From positions 435,256-499,255 of the forward strand of contig NZ_LMMR01000001.1 of NCBI RefSeq assembly GCF_001422325.1: 64,000 bases of DNA, written 5' to 3'. The position numbers and the translations under genes are program-made. This document shows positions 50,769-64,000 of this stretch, piece by piece. The stretch comes from Leifsonia sp. Leaf264. Its GTDB lineage: Bacteria > Actinomycetota > Actinomycetes > Actinomycetales > Microbacteriaceae. Every line of letters starts with the position of its first letter. Position 1 is the first letter of the stretch. Under the pieces are notes generated by a model. It ran no database searches, had not been told where the DNA came from, and saw only the letters and a list, made by a program, of their open reading frames with translations.

Positions 50769-51871
50769 GCGTCGAGACGCACCAGCCAGCCGTGGCGATC
50801 CTCGACGCGGCCGTACTGGATGCCGGTGAGCTCTTCGCGCAGCGACAGGGCGAGTTCCTCGGCCTGCGGGCCGTTGTGCACGATCTCGAAGTCCTCGGAG
50901 AGCAGTCGGCCGATCGGTACGATGACCGCGGCGGTGCCGCAGGCGAAGGCTCCGACGATGTCGCCGGATGCCGCACCCTCACGCCACTCGTCGAGCGTCA
51001 CCTTGCGCTGCTCGATGAGGTGGCCGCGGTCCGCGGCCAGGCGCAGCACCGAATCGCGCGTGATGCCCTCGAGGATCGACTCGGACTCCGGCGTGATGAG
51101 AGTCCCGTCCTTGCGGACGAGCACGATGTTCATGCCGCCGAGCTCCTCCAGGTACCTGCCTTCGTCGAGGAACAGCACCTGCTGGCAGCCGTGCTCGTAG
51201 GCCTCGGCCTGCGGAAGCAGGCTCGACGCGTAGTTGCCGCCGGTCTTGGCCGCTCCGGTTCCGCCCTTGCTGGCGCGGGCGTAATCGGTCGACAGCCAGA
51301 TGTTGACGGGCTGCACGCCCCCGCTGAAGTAGGCGCCGGCGGGGCTGGCGATGAGGTAGTAGGCGACCTTCTTGGCCGGTCGCACACCGAGGAACGCCTC
51401 TTTCGCGAACATGAACGGACGCAGGTAGAGGCTGGTCTCCGGCGCCGTGGGCACCCAGTCGGCGTCGACGGCGACGAGCTGCTTGAGCGAGGCGATGAAG
51501 TGCTCGGACGGCAGCTCCGGCAGGGCGAGCCTGTGCGCCGAGCGCTGCATCCGCGCGGCGTTCTCGTAGGGACGGAACGTCCACACGGAACCGTCGGCGT
51601 GCCTGTAGGCCTTGAGGCCCTCGAAGATCTCCTGCGCGTAGTGCAGCACGGCGGCCGCCGGGTCGAGCTGGATGGGACCGTAGGGCGAGACGCGCGGTCG
51701 GTGCCAGCCGCCCTTCTCCGACCAGCACACGTCGACCATGTGATCGGTGAAGTGATTGCCGAATCCGGGGTCGGCGAGGATGGCCTCGCGCTCCTCGACG
51801 GAGACGGGGCTGTCATTGCGCACGACCTGCCAGATGAGGCTCTGGCTTGCGAGGGGAAGCTGGATCGTCAT
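50765..51871 (-). CDS. ilvE: branched-chain amino-acid aminotransferase
   Basis: 368 residues, normal for the actinobacterial class IV enzyme. GPIQLDPAAAVLHYAQEIFEGLKAY and GGTGAAKTGGNYASSLLPQ (PLP Lys) are diagnostic. Catalyses the last step of Val/Leu/Ile synthesis. It lies 24 bases downstream of leuB and forms an operon with it. Confidence 0.92.
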   Translation of the reverse strand: MTIQLPLASQSLIWQVVRNDSPVSVEEREAILADPGFGNHFTDHMVDVCWSEKGGWHRPRVSPYGPIQLDPAAAVLHYAQEIFEGLKAYRHADGSVWTFRPYENAARMQRSAHRLALPELPSEHFIASLKQLVAVDADWVPTAPETSLYLRPFMFAKEAFLGVRPAKKVAYYLIASPAGAYFSGGVQPVNIWLSTDYARASKGGTGAAKTGGNYASSLLPQAEAYEHGCQQVLFLDEGRYLEELGGMNIVLVRKDGTLITPESESILEGITRDSVLRLAADRGHLIEQRKVTLDEWREGAASGDIVGAFACGTAAVIVPIGRLLSEDFEIVHNGPQAEELALSLREELTGIQYGRVEDRHGWLVRLDA

Positions 51872-51895
51872 GGGCTGCTCTTTCTTCGATTACGT

Positions 51896-52954
51896 CTAGT
51901 GTGCGCGAATCCGGTCGGCGATCGCTGTGCCGATCTCGGACGTCGACCTGGAGGCCTCACCACGTTCGGCGATGTCGGCTGCGACGGCCGCCTGCACTCG
52001 AGTCGCTGCATCCGTGAGCCCGAGGTGATCGAGCAGCAGCGCGACGGAGAGGATGGCGGCAGTCGGGTCGGCGATGCCCTTCCCGGCGATGTCGGGCGCG
52101 GAACCGTGCACCGGCTCGAACATGCTGGGGAATCGGCCGTCCGGGTTGATGTTGCCGGAGGCTGCGAGGCCGATGCCGCCGCTGATCGCGGCCGCAAGAT
52201 CGGTGAGGATGTCGCCGAAGAGGTTGTCCGTGACGATGACATCGAATCTAGCAGGATTCGTCACCAGGAAGATCGTGGCCGCGTCGACGTGCAGGTAGTC
52301 GACCGTGACGTCGGGGAACTCGGCACCCACCTCGTCGACGACCCGCTTCCAGATGCCGCCGGCGAAGACGAGCACGTTGGTCTTGTGCACCAGCGTGAGG
52401 TGCTTCCGGGGGCGAGCGGATGCCACTCCGAAGGCGTGCCGCACGACGCGTTCGACGCCGTAGGCCGTGTTGACCGACACCTCGTTGGCGACCTCGTGCG
52501 GCGTGCCCTGGCGGATCGAGCCGCCGTTGCCCACGTACGGTCCTTCGGTTCCCTCACGCACGACGACGAAGTCGATCGCGCCGGGATCGGCCAGTGGGCT
52601 CGTGACGCCGGCGTGCAGCACCGACGGCCGCAGGTTCACGTAGTGGTCGAGGGAGAAACGCAGCTTCAGCAACAGCCCGCGCTCGATGTTCGCGCCGGCG
52701 AGGCGGGGATCTCCGGGAACACCGCCGACGGCACCGAGCAGGATGGCATCCTGACCAGAGATCGCCGCGAGGTCCTCGTCGGTGAGCGTGTCCCCGGTCT
52801 CGAGGTAGCGTGCGGCTCCCAGCGCGAAGGTGGTCTTCTCGAAGGCGACGTCGCCGCCATCCGTCACGGCATCGAGCACCTTGAGACCCTCGGTGACGAC
52901 TTCGGGACCGATGCCGTCACCGGGGATGACGGCCAGGGAGATGACACGCGACAT
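51896..52954 (-). CDS. leuB: 3-isopropylmalate dehydrogenase
   Basis: 352 residues. [32 protein letters not shown] and the NADP/NAD site [17 protein letters not shown] identify the isocitrate/isopropylmalate family; the leucine-operon context and length favour LeuB. Oxidises 3-isopropylmalate in leucine synthesis. Confidence 0.92.
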   Translation of the reverse strand: MSRVISLAVIPGDGIGPEVVTEGLKVLDAVTDGGDVAFEKTTFALGAARYLETGDTLTDEDLAAISGQDAILLGAVGGVPGDPRLAGANIERGLLLKLRFSLDHYVNLRPSVLHAGVTSPLADPGAIDFVVVREGTEGPYVGNGGSIRQGTPHEVANEVSVNTAYGVERVVRHAFGVASARPRKHLTLVHKTNVLVFAGGIWKRVVDEVGAEFPDVTVDYLHVDAATIFLVTNPARFDVIVTDNLFGDILTDLAAAISGGIGLAASGNINPDGRFPSMFEPVHGSAPDIAGKGIADPTAAILSVALLLDHLGLTDAATRVQAAVAADIAERGEASRSTSEIGTAIADRIRAH

Positions 52955-53189
52955 TTCGCTCCTCGCAGCGGTGAAAAGGTGTCATTCCAGCGTAGTCGTC
53001 GTGCGATGTCGGCTCGTCCACGCCGTAATCACAGATCCGACTCGCCCGCAACGGTCTATCTCTGGGCGCAGATGCTGAGTATCGTCGGGTTGCCCCCGAT
53101 CAGGGGCTCAGGTGTCGATGAAGCTGCGAGCGGACGTCTCCTCTCGTCGTGAATCGGCGCTGAACCGGTTCCCCACGAAAGGATCCACC

Positions 53190-53351
53190 ATGAATCTCCT
53201 CTTCATCATCATCATCGTCGTCGCCGTCGTCCTCGCCATCCTCGGCGGCCTGAACAGCGCGCTGAGCTGGCTCCTCTGGGTCGGAATCATCCTCGCGGTG
53301 ATCGCGATCATCGCCTGGCTCATCCGCGTCGTCTCGGGCAACAAGGCCTGA
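53190..53351 (+). CDS. small two-span membrane protein
   Basis: 53 residues, nearly all hydrophobic (LLFIIIIVVAVVLAILGGL and LSWLLWVGIILAVIAIIAWLI). GAAAGGA precedes the ATG at 53190. Function unknown; common beside the next gene in this family. Confidence 0.7.
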   Translation: MNLLFIIIIVVAVVLAILGGLNSALSWLLWVGIILAVIAIIAWLIRVVSGNKA

Positions 53352-53355
53352 CCCG

Positions 53356-53607
53356 ATGAGTATCGGTCTGGGCATCTTCCTCATCGCCGTCGGAGCGATC
53401 CTCGTCTGGGCACTCAATGTCGAGGTCGAATGGATCAACCTCGACATGGTGGGCTACGTGCTCATGATCGCGGGCGTCGTGATCGTGATCATCGGCCTCG
53501 TGCTGATGTTCCGTCGTCGCCAGTCGACGTCGGTCACGGCGACCTCCGTCGATCCCGCCAACGGCAGCCAGGTCACCCGCAACGAGAGCTCGACACCCGA
53601 GCTCTAG
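53356..53607 (+). CDS. DUF6458-like small membrane protein
   Basis: 83 residues with two spans (IGLGIFLIAVGAILVWAL and VGYVLMIAGVVIVIIGLVLMF) separated by EVEWINLDMV, a pattern I associate with DUF6458 proteins of actinobacteria. Four bases after the stop of 53190-53351. Confidence 0.7.
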   Translation: MSIGLGIFLIAVGAILVWALNVEVEWINLDMVGYVLMIAGVVIVIIGLVLMFRRRQSTSVTATSVDPANGSQVTRNESSTPEL

Positions 53608-53629
53608 CCTGCACGACCTCCGAACGACG

Positions 53630-53659
53630 AAGGCCCCGGATGCTCGCATCCGGGGCCTT
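53630..53659. terminator. bidirectional terminator
   Basis: AAGGCCCCGGATG-CTCG-CATCCGGGGCCTT between convergent 53356-53607 and serA. Confidence 0.9.
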
Positions 53660-53680
53660 CGTCATGTCTGTCTGCGCGTT

Positions 53681-55273
53681 CTACTCGGTGATGTCGATCT
53701 CGATCATCACGTCGGCGGCGATGGCGACGCGCACGGCGTCGAGGATCTCGGCGGGAACCGGCGAGTCGACGGTCAGCACGCTGAGGGCCTCGCCGCCCGC
53801 CGTGTGGCGGGCGATCTGCATGCCGGCGATGTTGATGCCGGCCTCGCCGAACTCGCGGCCGTAGACGGCGACGATGCCCGGACGGTCGGTGTACTGCATG
53901 ACGATGAGGTTCTTCGCGATCGGCACCTCGACGTCGTAGCCGTTGATCTCGACGATCTTCTCGGTCTGCTTCGTGCCCGTCAGTGTTCCCGAGACCGAGA
54001 CCTGGGTGCCGTCGGCCAGGGCACCGCGAAGGGTGATCACGTTGCGGTACTCCTCGGAGACCGCATCGGTGATGAGGCGCACGCCGATGCCGCGCTGCTC
54101 GGCGAGCAGCGGGGCGTTGACGTAGGAGACCGTCTCGCTCACGACGTTCGTGAACACGCCCTTGAGAGCAGCGAGCTTCAGCACGCTCACGTCGTAGTCG
54201 GCGAGCTCGCCGCGCACCTCGACGTCGACGCTGGTGAGCGGGCTGGAGTGCGCGAGGCCGGAGAACACCTGGCCGAGCTTCTCGAGCAGGGGGATGCCCG
54301 GACGCACGTACGGGTCGATGACGCCGCCGGCGACGTTCACGGCATCCGGAACCAGCTCGCCGGCGAGGGCGAGGCGCACCGACTTCGCCACCGAGACACC
54401 GGCCTTCTCCTGAGCCTCGTCGGTCGACGCGCCGAGGTGCGGGGTGACGACGACGTTGGGGAGGGCGAGGAGCGGCGAGTCCTTCGGCGGCTCGCTCACG
54501 AAGACATCGAGTCCGGCTCCGGCGATCTCACCGGCGACGAGGGCGTCGTGCAGGGCGTCCTCGTCGATGAGGCCGCCGCGGGCGACGTTGACGACGTAGG
54601 CCGTCTTCTTCATCTTCGCGAGCTGCTCGGTGCTGATCATGCCCGTGGTCTCTGGCGTCTTCGGCATGTGGATGGTGACGAAGTCGGACTGCTCCAGCAG
54701 TTCGTCGAGGCTCACAGGCTGCACGCCGAGCTGCTGGGCGCGGGCGCTGGTGATGTAGGGGTCGTAGGCGATCACGTTGGTGCCGAAGGCCTGCAGGCGG
54801 GCCGTGATGAGCGCACCGATGCGGCCGAGGCCGATGATGCCGACGGTCTTCTCGTAGAGCTCGGTGCCGGTGTAGGCCGACCGCTTCCACTGCCCCTGGG
54901 CGAGAGCGTTGTGCGCCGCCGGGATGTGGCGGGCGAGGCTCAGGATGTGGCCCACCGTGAGCTCGGCCGCCGAGATGATGTTGGAGGTGGGCGCGTTCAC
55001 GACCATGACGCCGGCCGTGGTGGCTGCCTTGATGTCGACGTTGTCGAGGCCGACGCCGGCACGGGCGATGACCTGCAGCTTCGGCGCCGCGGCGATGGCC
55101 TCGGCGTCGACCTGCGTGGCGCTGCGCACGAGGATGGCATTCGCATCGGCGAGGGCGGCGAACAGCGCCGGCCGATCCGTTCCGTCGACCTGGCGGACGT
55201 CGAAGTCGGGACCGAGTGCGTCGATCGTGGCGGGCGAGAGGATTTCAGCGATCAGCACGACCGGCTTTGACAC
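53681..55273 (-). CDS. serA: D-3-phosphoglycerate dehydrogenase
   Basis: 530 residues, the long actinobacterial form. Substrate-binding domain, then NAD site VGIIGLGRIGALIT, catalytic Arg in NVARGGLID, Glu and His in VVTPHLGASTDEAQ, then the intervening domain and a C-terminal ACT domain (NLIVMQYTDRPGIVAVYG). First step of serine synthesis, inhibited by serine through the ACT end in the family. The start is GTG at 55273 (VSKPVVLIAEI); the upstream extension lacks a ribosome site. Confidence 0.93.
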   Translation of the reverse strand: MSKPVVLIAEILSPATIDALGPDFDVRQVDGTDRPALFAALADANAILVRSATQVDAEAIAAAPKLQVIARAGVGLDNVDIKAATTAGVMVVNAPTSNIISAAELTVGHILSLARHIPAAHNALAQGQWKRSAYTGTELYEKTVGIIGLGRIGALITARLQAFGTNVIAYDPYITSARAQQLGVQPVSLDELLEQSDFVTIHMPKTPETTGMISTEQLAKMKKTAYVVNVARGGLIDEDALHDALVAGEIAGAGLDVFVSEPPKDSPLLALPNVVVTPHLGASTDEAQEKAGVSVAKSVRLALAGELVPDAVNVAGGVIDPYVRPGIPLLEKLGQVFSGLAHSSPLTSVDVEVRGELADYDVSVLKLAALKGVFTNVVSETVSYVNAPLLAEQRGIGVRLITDAVSEEYRNVITLRGALADGTQVSVSGTLTGTKQTEKIVEINGYDVEVPIAKNLIVMQYTDRPGIVAVYGREFGEAGINIAGMQIARHTAGGEALSVLTVDSPVPAEILDAVRVAIAADVMIEIDITE

Positions 55274-55376
55274 GACGAATCGATTCCTTTGCAGCAGAGG
55301 GAGATGACGCGCGTCGCCGTCACGGGGACGCAATCATGTGAAACTCTAGCCGAGGCCTCGAAGTCGAAAGGAATTC

Positions 55377-55775
55377 ATGACGGCGCACGACATCGTCGAG
55401 ATCGCCCAGTGGGTGGTGCGCATCCTTCTCGCCATCGTCTTCATCGGGATGGGCGTCAACCATTTCCGTCGAGGATCCGCGAAGATCATGGCGAAGATGA
55501 TCCCGCCCCGGATGCGGCGCGAGGGCGTGCTGAGCCCGATCAACCTGGTGCGCTTCACCGGCGTCTGCGAGATCGCCGGCGGCATCGGCCTGCTGATCCC
55601 GGCGACGCAGTTCGCCGCCGGCATCCTGCTCGCCGTGTTCCTGGTCTGCGTCTTCCCGGCGAACGCGTACGCGGCACGGCATCCGGAGACCTTCCGGTCC
55701 CTGTCGATCCCGCTCGTTCCGCGGCTCATCGCCCAGGTGGTGCTGATCGGGTTGTGCCTCTTCGCCGCCCTGTGA
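55377..55775 (+). CDS. DoxX-like membrane protein
   Basis: 132 residues with four hydrophobic segments; IFIGMGVNHF and FTGVCEIAGGIGLLIPATQF are the DoxX/DUF4345-type signature. Physiological role not determined in most members. Confidence 0.8.
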   Translation: MTAHDIVEIAQWVVRILLAIVFIGMGVNHFRRGSAKIMAKMIPPRMRREGVLSPINLVRFTGVCEIAGGIGLLIPATQFAAGILLAVFLVCVFPANAYAARHPETFRSLSIPLVPRLIAQVVLIGLCLFAAL

Positions 55776-55784
55776 GCGCGGGGA

Positions 55785-56147
55785 TCAGCCGATCGGGATC
55801 CAGCGGGCGAACGCCGCGATGATGTCGAGGCTGAGCGCTGCCGACACGCCGAGGCCGACGGCGTAGAAGGCGATCTGTGCAAGCGGGCCGCGGTGACGAC
55901 CGAGCGCGAACGCCGTCGCGAACAGTGCGAGCGGCAGCACGAGGCCGAGCACGAGCAGCGTCCAGCCGAAGCCGTTGATCGATGCGTCGAGCTGATTGGC
56001 GAAATCGGAGATCCCGATGAGGTTGCCGAGGGCCTCGAACACGTCGTAGGCGTAGAACAGGCCGAACAGCACGGCGAGGGCGACCGCCAGCCAGAGCGGG
56101 GTGGCGGGGCGGGTCGACTCGGCGGAGTCGATGGTCTCGGCGCTCAC
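55785..56147 (-). CDS. hypothetical membrane protein
   Basis: 120 residues, three spans (LWLAVALAVLFGLFYAY, WTLLVLGLVLPLALFATAF, IAFYAVGLGVSAALSLDII). The GTG at 56147 overlaps the stop of 56144-56662 (GTGA), so the two are coupled and probably form a complex. Confidence 0.75.
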   Translation of the reverse strand: MSAETIDSAESTRPATPLWLAVALAVLFGLFYAYDVFEALGNLIGISDFANQLDASINGFGWTLLVLGLVLPLALFATAFALGRHRGPLAQIAFYAVGLGVSAALSLDIIAAFARWIPIG

Positions 56148-56662
56148 GAGGTCACCCCCGTTCCGAGGAGGAACGGCAATGGAAGCAGAACCACGACTCC
56201 GGCGAACAGCCAGATCAGCCGACGGCGGGGTCGGCCGGCCGTGAGCCAGAGCGTCACGCCGAACCAGAGCGGGACGGCGAGGATGGCGAACCAGTTGCCG
56301 AGTCCGAACATGAACTGCGCCACGGGATCGAGGGTCCCCGTCGACATCCGCGTCGCGACCACGCCCCACCCGAGCATGTAGATCAGGTAGACGCCGCCGA
56401 GTACGCCGAGCGTGATGAGAGTGGCGGAACTGGTCTGCGCAGGAGCGTCGGATGCTGCATCCGTCGTCTCGGCGTCCTCGACGCGGCCCGGCTCCCCCAC
56501 GGGAGTCCAGCCGGCGGGAAGGGCTCCGGCCTCGGCGCCGGGCTTCGTCGGCACGGCTTCCTGCACTGCGTCATCCGTCACGGCGTCCGAGTCCTTCGCC
56601 ACGAGCGTCGGATCGTCGTCGCCCGCCCAGTTGAGAGCGTCGTCGTCGCGTGCTGCAGCCAT
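56144..56662 (-). CDS. hypothetical membrane protein
   Basis: 172 residues: an acidic, disordered N-terminus of about 80 residues and three membrane spans (ATLITLGVLGGVYLIYMLGW, WFAILAVPLWFGVTLWL, LIWLFAGVVVLLPLPFLL). Partner of the next gene. Confidence 0.75.
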   Translation of the reverse strand: MAAARDDDALNWAGDDDPTLVAKDSDAVTDDAVQEAVPTKPGAEAGALPAGWTPVGEPGRVEDAETTDAASDAPAQTSSATLITLGVLGGVYLIYMLGWGVVATRMSTGTLDPVAQFMFGLGNWFAILAVPLWFGVTLWLTAGRPRRRLIWLFAGVVVLLPLPFLLGTGVTS

Positions 56663-56761
56663 TCACTCAGACTACCGGGAGGGTCGATGGCCACCCGTCG
56701 GCACAGCCGGATCAGCCCGCCGAGATCGACCCCGGGTGGAACGGCAGTGCGGTGGCCGGGG

Positions 56762-57496
56762 TCAGCGCTGCGTGGCCCGAGCGGCAGCGACCGCGGCGCT
56801 CACGAGGGCGCGGTCCGTCACGTCGAAGCCTGCCGCTCCCCCGCCCGGCCCGCTGGCGCCGCCACGTTCCGTGCGCCCTCGAGCCGACAGGTGCACGGCG
56901 TCGACGCCGGATGCGACCAGCAGCGCGATGTCCTCGACACGCACGCCGCCGCCCGCCATGATCTGCACGGCGCCGCCGCTGGCGTCCCGCATCCGTTCCA
57001 GCACGGCCGCCCCGGCGCGGCAGTCCGCAGCTCCCCCGGAGCTCAGCACTCTGCTGACGCCGAGAGCAGCGAGTGGGCGGAGCGCCCCGACGGGGTCGGG
57101 TGCGGCGTCGATGACGCGGTGCACTGTGACGGCGATGCCATCGGATGCCTCGACGAAGCGCGCGAGCGCAGTCTCGTCGAGCGTGCCGTCGGCGTGGGCC
57201 GCGCCGACGACGATCCCGTCGGCGCCTGCCGCGAAGACGGCGCGGATGTCGCGCTCGATGACGGCGAGTTCGCTCTCGTCGTAGACGAAGCCGCCGCCGC
57301 GCGGGCGCACGAGCACGTGAACGAAGTCGGTTACCCGCGCTTCGGCTGCCGCCGCGACCGCCGCCTCGACGAGCCCGATCGACGGCGTGAGCCCGCCGAG
57401 GTCGAGGGCGATGCACAGCTCGATGCGGTCGGCGCCCTCCTCGAGGGCGATGCGGACGCCGGCCAGGTCCTGTACGGCGATCTCGACAGCTGTCAT
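56762..57496 (-). CDS. cutC: CutC-family protein
   Basis: 244 residues, TIM-barrel CutC family: AVEIAVQDLAGVRIALEEGADRIELC, VLVRPRGGGFVY, GADGIVVGAAHADG and VHRVID are its conserved blocks. Historically linked to copper homeostasis; the biochemical role remains uncertain. The ATG at 57496 gives normal length. Confidence 0.88.
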   Translation of the reverse strand: MTAVEIAVQDLAGVRIALEEGADRIELCIALDLGGLTPSIGLVEAAVAAAAEARVTDFVHVLVRPRGGGFVYDESELAVIERDIRAVFAAGADGIVVGAAHADGTLDETALARFVEASDGIAVTVHRVIDAAPDPVGALRPLAALGVSRVLSSGGAADCRAGAAVLERMRDASGGAVQIMAGGGVRVEDIALLVASGVDAVHLSARGRTERGGASGPGGGAAGFDVTDRALVSAAVAAARATQR

Positions 57497-57530
57497 GGTG
57501 CTCCTGAAACGAGGTCGCGCTACCGAATCC

Positions 57531-57564
57531 CCGCCGCGCTGCTGAAAGAACAGCAGCGCGGCGG
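57531..57564 (-). terminator. terminator after ilvC
   Basis: A 14-bp perfect stem CCGCCGCGCTGCTG with a 6-nt loop, 42 bases beyond the ilvC stop on the minus strand. Confidence 0.8.
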
Positions 57565-57605
57565 AGTTCCGGTAGCGCGGGAGTGGTGTGGTGAGCCCAG
57601 CGCGA

Positions 57606-60996
<3,391 letters not shown>

Positions 60997-61041
60997 GCGT
61001 GTGTGGTCCCTTGATTGCGTATGGATGATCTGGCGCGAAGA

Positions 61042-62736
61042 TCAGCCTGTGACTGCGCCGACAGCGGCGGAGTGCACGAGCTTGGAGTACTTCGCGAGGA
61101 CGCCACGGGTGTAGCGCGGGGGAAGCGGAGCCCAGCCTTCACGGCGAGCAACCAGCTCAGCCTCGTCGACAAGTAGGTCGAGGGAGCGAGCTGCGATATC
61201 GACCCTAATGAGATCACCATCGCGCACGAAGGCGATAGGACCTGCGTCCACCGCTTCGGGTGCTATGTGGCCGATACACAGTCCGGTTGTGCCGCCTGAG
61301 AATCGACCGTCAGTCAAGAGTAGTACATCTTTTCCGAGGCCTGCGCCCTTGATGGCGGCGGTGATCGCGAGCATCTCGCGCATGCCGGGGCCGCCCTTCG
61401 GACCCTCGTAGCGGATGACGATCACGTCTCCAGCCTTGATCTCACCGTTGGTGAGGGCGTCCATCGCCCCGCGCTCGCGCTCGAACACGCGCGCCGGGCC
61501 CGCGAACACCGAGGCGTCGAAGCCGGCGGTCTTGACGACGGCGCCCTCGGGAGCGAAGGTGCCCTTGAGGATCGTGATGCCGCCCGTGGCGTGGATCGGG
61601 TTGTCGAGGGTGCGGATGACCTCGCCGTCGAGCGGCATCGGGTTCAGCGCCTCGAGGTTCTCGGCGACGGTCTTGCCCGTCACCGTGAGGGCGTCGCCGT
61701 GGATGAGGCCGGCGTCGAGCAGGGCCTTCATGAGCACGGGGATGCCGCCGTGACGGTCGACGTCGTTCATGACGTACTTGCCGAATGGCTTCATGTCGGC
61801 GAGGTGCGGCACCTTGTCGCCGATGCGGTTGAAGTCGTCGAGCGTGAGCTCGACCTCGGCCTCGTGAGCAATGGCCAGCAGGTGCAGCACGACGTTGGTC
61901 GAGCCGCCGAGGGCCATGGCGACGGTGATGGCGTTCTCGAACGCCTTCTTGGTCATGATGTCGCGGGCCGTCAGGCCGAGGCGCAGCATGTTGACGACGG
62001 CCTCGCCCGAGCGGTGGGCGAAGTAGTCGCGGCGACGGTCAGCGGAGGGCGGCGATGCCGAGCCGGGCAGGCTCATGCCGAGGGCTTCGGCGACGGATGC
62101 CATGGTGTTGGCCGTGTACATGCCGCCGCAGGCGCCTTCGCCCGGCGCGATGGCGCACTCGATGCGCTTCAGGTCCTCTTCGCTCATGGTCCCGGCCTTG
62201 CAGGCGCCGACGGCCTCGAACGAGTCGATGATCGTGACCTCCTTCTCGGTGCCGTCGCTGAGCTTGACCCAGCCCGGAGCGATCGAGCCGGCGTAGAGGA
62301 ACACCGATGCCAGGTCGAGGCGGGCGGCGGCCATGAGCATGCCGGGCAGCGACTTGTCGCATCCGGCCAGCAGCACGGAACCGTCGAGGCGCTCGGCGTT
62401 CATGACGACCTCGACGCTGTCGGCGATGACCTCGCGCGACACCAGCGAGAAGTGCATGCCCTCGTGACCCATCGAGATGCCGTCGGAGACGGAGATGGTG
62501 CCGAACTGCAGCGGGTAGCCGCCGCCGGAGTGCACGCCCTCCTTCGCGCCCTGGGCCAGTCTGTCGAGACTCAGGTTGCAGGGGGTGATCTCGTTCCACG
62601 AGCTCGCGATGCCGATCTGGGGCTTGTCCCAGTCCTCATCACCCATGCCGACGGCGCGCAGCATGCCGCGGCTCGTGGTGGCTTCGATGCCATCGGTGAC
62701 TACTCGCGAACGTGGTTTCAGATCGATCTCCGCCAT
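61042..62736 (-). CDS. ilvD: dihydroxy-acid dehydratase
   Basis: 564 residues. [14 protein letters not shown] with the cluster Cys, [14 protein letters not shown], and [16 protein letters not shown] identify IlvD. Converts dihydroxyisovalerate to ketoisovalerate. The ATG at 62736 ([10 protein letters not shown]) is preferred to a longer frame without support. Confidence 0.95.
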   Translation of the reverse strand: MAEIDLKPRSRVVTDGIEATTSRGMLRAVGMGDEDWDKPQIGIASSWNEITPCNLSLDRLAQGAKEGVHSGGGYPLQFGTISVSDGISMGHEGMHFSLVSREVIADSVEVVMNAERLDGSVLLAGCDKSLPGMLMAAARLDLASVFLYAGSIAPGWVKLSDGTEKEVTIIDSFEAVGACKAGTMSEEDLKRIECAIAPGEGACGGMYTANTMASVAEALGMSLPGSASPPSADRRRDYFAHRSGEAVVNMLRLGLTARDIMTKKAFENAITVAMALGGSTNVVLHLLAIAHEAEVELTLDDFNRIGDKVPHLADMKPFGKYVMNDVDRHGGIPVLMKALLDAGLIHGDALTVTGKTVAENLEALNPMPLDGEVIRTLDNPIHATGGITILKGTFAPEGAVVKTAGFDASVFAGPARVFERERGAMDALTNGEIKAGDVIVIRYEGPKGGPGMREMLAITAAIKGAGLGKDVLLLTDGRFSGGTTGLCIGHIAPEAVDAGPIAFVRDGDLIRVDIAARSLDLLVDEAELVARREGWAPLPPRYTRGVLAKYSKLVHSAAVGAVTG

Positions 62737-62838
62737 GGTCAGAAGTCTATGACCTGCGAACATGCCCATTTCGCATACGACGGATGCCGCAGGCCGCGCG
62801 CGGATCGGCGAACGGCCCGACCCCCGCGCATCGCGGGG

Positions 62839-64000
62839 TCAGCCCGTGATGACCGGATGCGCGCCGGTGTTCGCACGCTCGCGCTTCTGCGCCTCGAGGA
62901 ATCCGGCTCGGAAGTCGGCCAGCAGCGCGAGCGCCTCGGCGACCTCCTCCGGACCGCGCACCCTGTGCCCGGCCGCGGTGCGTCCCTGTCCGATCTTCAT
63001 GCCGAGGTCGTCGGCCCCGAGGGCGACGAAGGCGTCTTCATCGGTCACGTCGTCTCCGGCGTAGAAGACGCTCGTGGCATCGGTGTGCTCACGGAGTTTC
63101 GCGATGGCGTCGCCCTTGTTGCCCGGCCGCAGCGCGAACTCGATGACGTTCTTGCCCTCGCGCACCGTGAGACCGGGTTCGGCTGCACGAACCCTGGTGC
63201 GGGCGCTGCGCTGCAGGCTCTGGCCGGCCGCTGGCGACAGTAGGCGGGTGTGCAGCGCGAGGCCGGCCGGCTTGCGTTCCACCCACGCACCCTCGGCACT
63301 GCCCGCGATGCGTTCGAGGATCGCCGTGACGTGCTCGAGTCTGTCGATCTCGCTGGCGAGCAGATCGAGGGTGACATCGGGCTGGTCGAGCTTGAGCTCG
63401 ACACCGTGTGACCCCGTGAGCAGGACGTCCTCCGGCGGATCGGCGACCTGCTGCAGGCTCACGAGTGCGCGTCCGGAGACGAAGGCGACACGGGTGTCGG
63501 CCAGGCGGATGAGCCTGAGCACGGCCTCGCGAGCGCTGTCGAGGGCGCGTGCCTCCTCCGGCTGGTCGACGTGCGGAGCCAGGGTGCCGTCGAAGTCGAG
63601 GGCGACGAGGAGCTGATCGGCCGATGCGAGCTCGCGGAGAGCATTCACGAGGGTCTCGGGGATGCCGCGGGGAACGGCTGCACGCCCGGTGAGGGTGTCG
63701 AGGAACGACTTCGACCAGTCGTTCACGGTGTTCCCGTGCACGGACTTGCGCAGGGCCCGCATCCGCTTGGCCTGCTCCCTCTTCGGCATCTCGACGGCCG
63801 CGACGATGGCGTCCTTCAGGCCTGCGATGTCGTGGGGGTTCACGATGATCGCCTGGCGCAGCTCATCGGAGGCGCCGGCGAATTCGCTCAGCACCATGAC
63901 GCCGCTGTTGTCGCGGCGGCAGGCGACGTACTCCTTGGCGACCAGGTTCATGCCGTCGCGGAGGGCCGTGACCAGCATGACGTCGGCGGCCAGGTAGAGC
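62839..64000 (-). CDS. trehalose-6-phosphate synthase/phosphatase fusion (3' part)
   Basis: The frame is open to the window end. The part seen starts with the C-terminal end of OtsA ([41 protein letters not shown]) and continues without a break into an OtsB HAD phosphatase ([17 protein letters not shown] nucleophile Asp, [26 protein letters not shown]). It makes trehalose-6-phosphate and dephosphorylates it. Fused forms occur in some actinobacteria and fungi. Confidence 0.88.
   Translation of the reverse strand, partial: LYLAADVMLVTALRDGMNLVAKEYVACRRDNSGVMVLSEFAGASDELRQAIIVNPHDIAGLKDAIVAAVEMPKREQAKRMRALRKSVHGNTVNDWSKSFLDTLTGRAAVPRGIPETLVNALRELASADQLLVALDFDGTLAPHVDQPEEARALDSAREAVLRLIRLADTRVAFVSGRALVSLQQVADPPEDVLLTGSHGVELKLDQPDVTLDLLASEIDRLEHVTAILERIAGSAEGAWVERKPAGLALHTRLLSPAAGQSLQRSARTRVRAAEPGLTVREGKNVIEFALRPGNKGDAIAKLREHTDATSVFYAGDDVTDEDAFVALGADDLGMKIGQGRTAAGHRVRGPEEVAEALALLADFRAGFLEAQKRERANTGAHPVITG

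Noticed and set aside
50792-53152. A 786-residue plus-strand frame opposite ilvE and leuB
   Set aside because: Antisense to two clear genes with textbook motifs; a GC-rich shadow.
60997-61041. Attenuator or T-box leader in front of ilvB
   Set aside because: Only 45 bases separate ilvD and ilvB, with no leader peptide rich in branched-chain codons and no T-box sequence.

Overview
The window comes from a high-GC actinobacterium, most likely a member of the Microbacteriaceae. The evidence is the GC-rich codon use, the actinobacterial gene families (DUF2637/SpdB-like, mIHF-like), the leaderless promoters and the gltX - leuB/ilvE - serA - ilvCNB - ilvD housekeeping order. Two unlike parts meet at a tRNA-Gln gene (45474-45545, minus strand).

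Positions 1 to about 45.47 kb are a mobile element whose integrase gene sits beside the 3' end of the tRNA. I read it as an integrated plasmid or actinomycete integrative element; its left end lies outside the window. From left to right it carries: a PIN-domain protein; a Pycsar-type anti-phage operon with two nucleotide cyclases around one membrane effector; a long minus-strand replication operon (primase-like protein, P-loop ATPases, small unknown proteins); a repeat-rich divergent region that looks like a replication origin; a plus-strand operon for a small basic protein, an mIHF-like protein, a divergent sigma-70-like factor and a SpdB-like membrane protein; a SEC-C protein; a frameshifted secreted protein; a cargo zone of IS5 and phage-terminase remnants, a CoiA-like nuclease and a restriction-modification operon; a second repeat-rich region; a run of small unknown genes; and an orphan DNA methyltransferase followed by xis and int.

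Two families of repeated regulatory sequence divide the element. The left replication half (6.9-15.4 kb) has five full copies and one partial copy of a 5' leader. It combines a stem capped by an invariant CAAACAAC loop with a conserved ACCTC that can pair with the downstream Shine-Dalgarno sequence. The right half (17.6-43.8 kb) has about twelve copies of a non-canonical promoter-like box, GCCGCGCATGT/A. In most copies this box is followed after exactly 6 or 7 nt by an ATG or GTG, which is the geometry of leaderless transcription. The sigma-like gene lies in an operon opened by a CAAACAAC leader and just upstream of the first GCCGCGCATG box. A two-step regulatory cascade for the element is therefore plausible but unproven.

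Positions 45.5-64 kb are ordinary chromosome: gltX, a LysR regulator with a divergent class-V aminotransferase-like gene, an FAH-family hydrolase, a GNAT, ilvE, leuB, two small membrane proteins, serA, a DoxX-like protein, cutC, ilvC, ilvN, ilvB, ilvD and the 3' part of a fused trehalose-6-phosphate synthase/phosphatase gene that runs off the window end.
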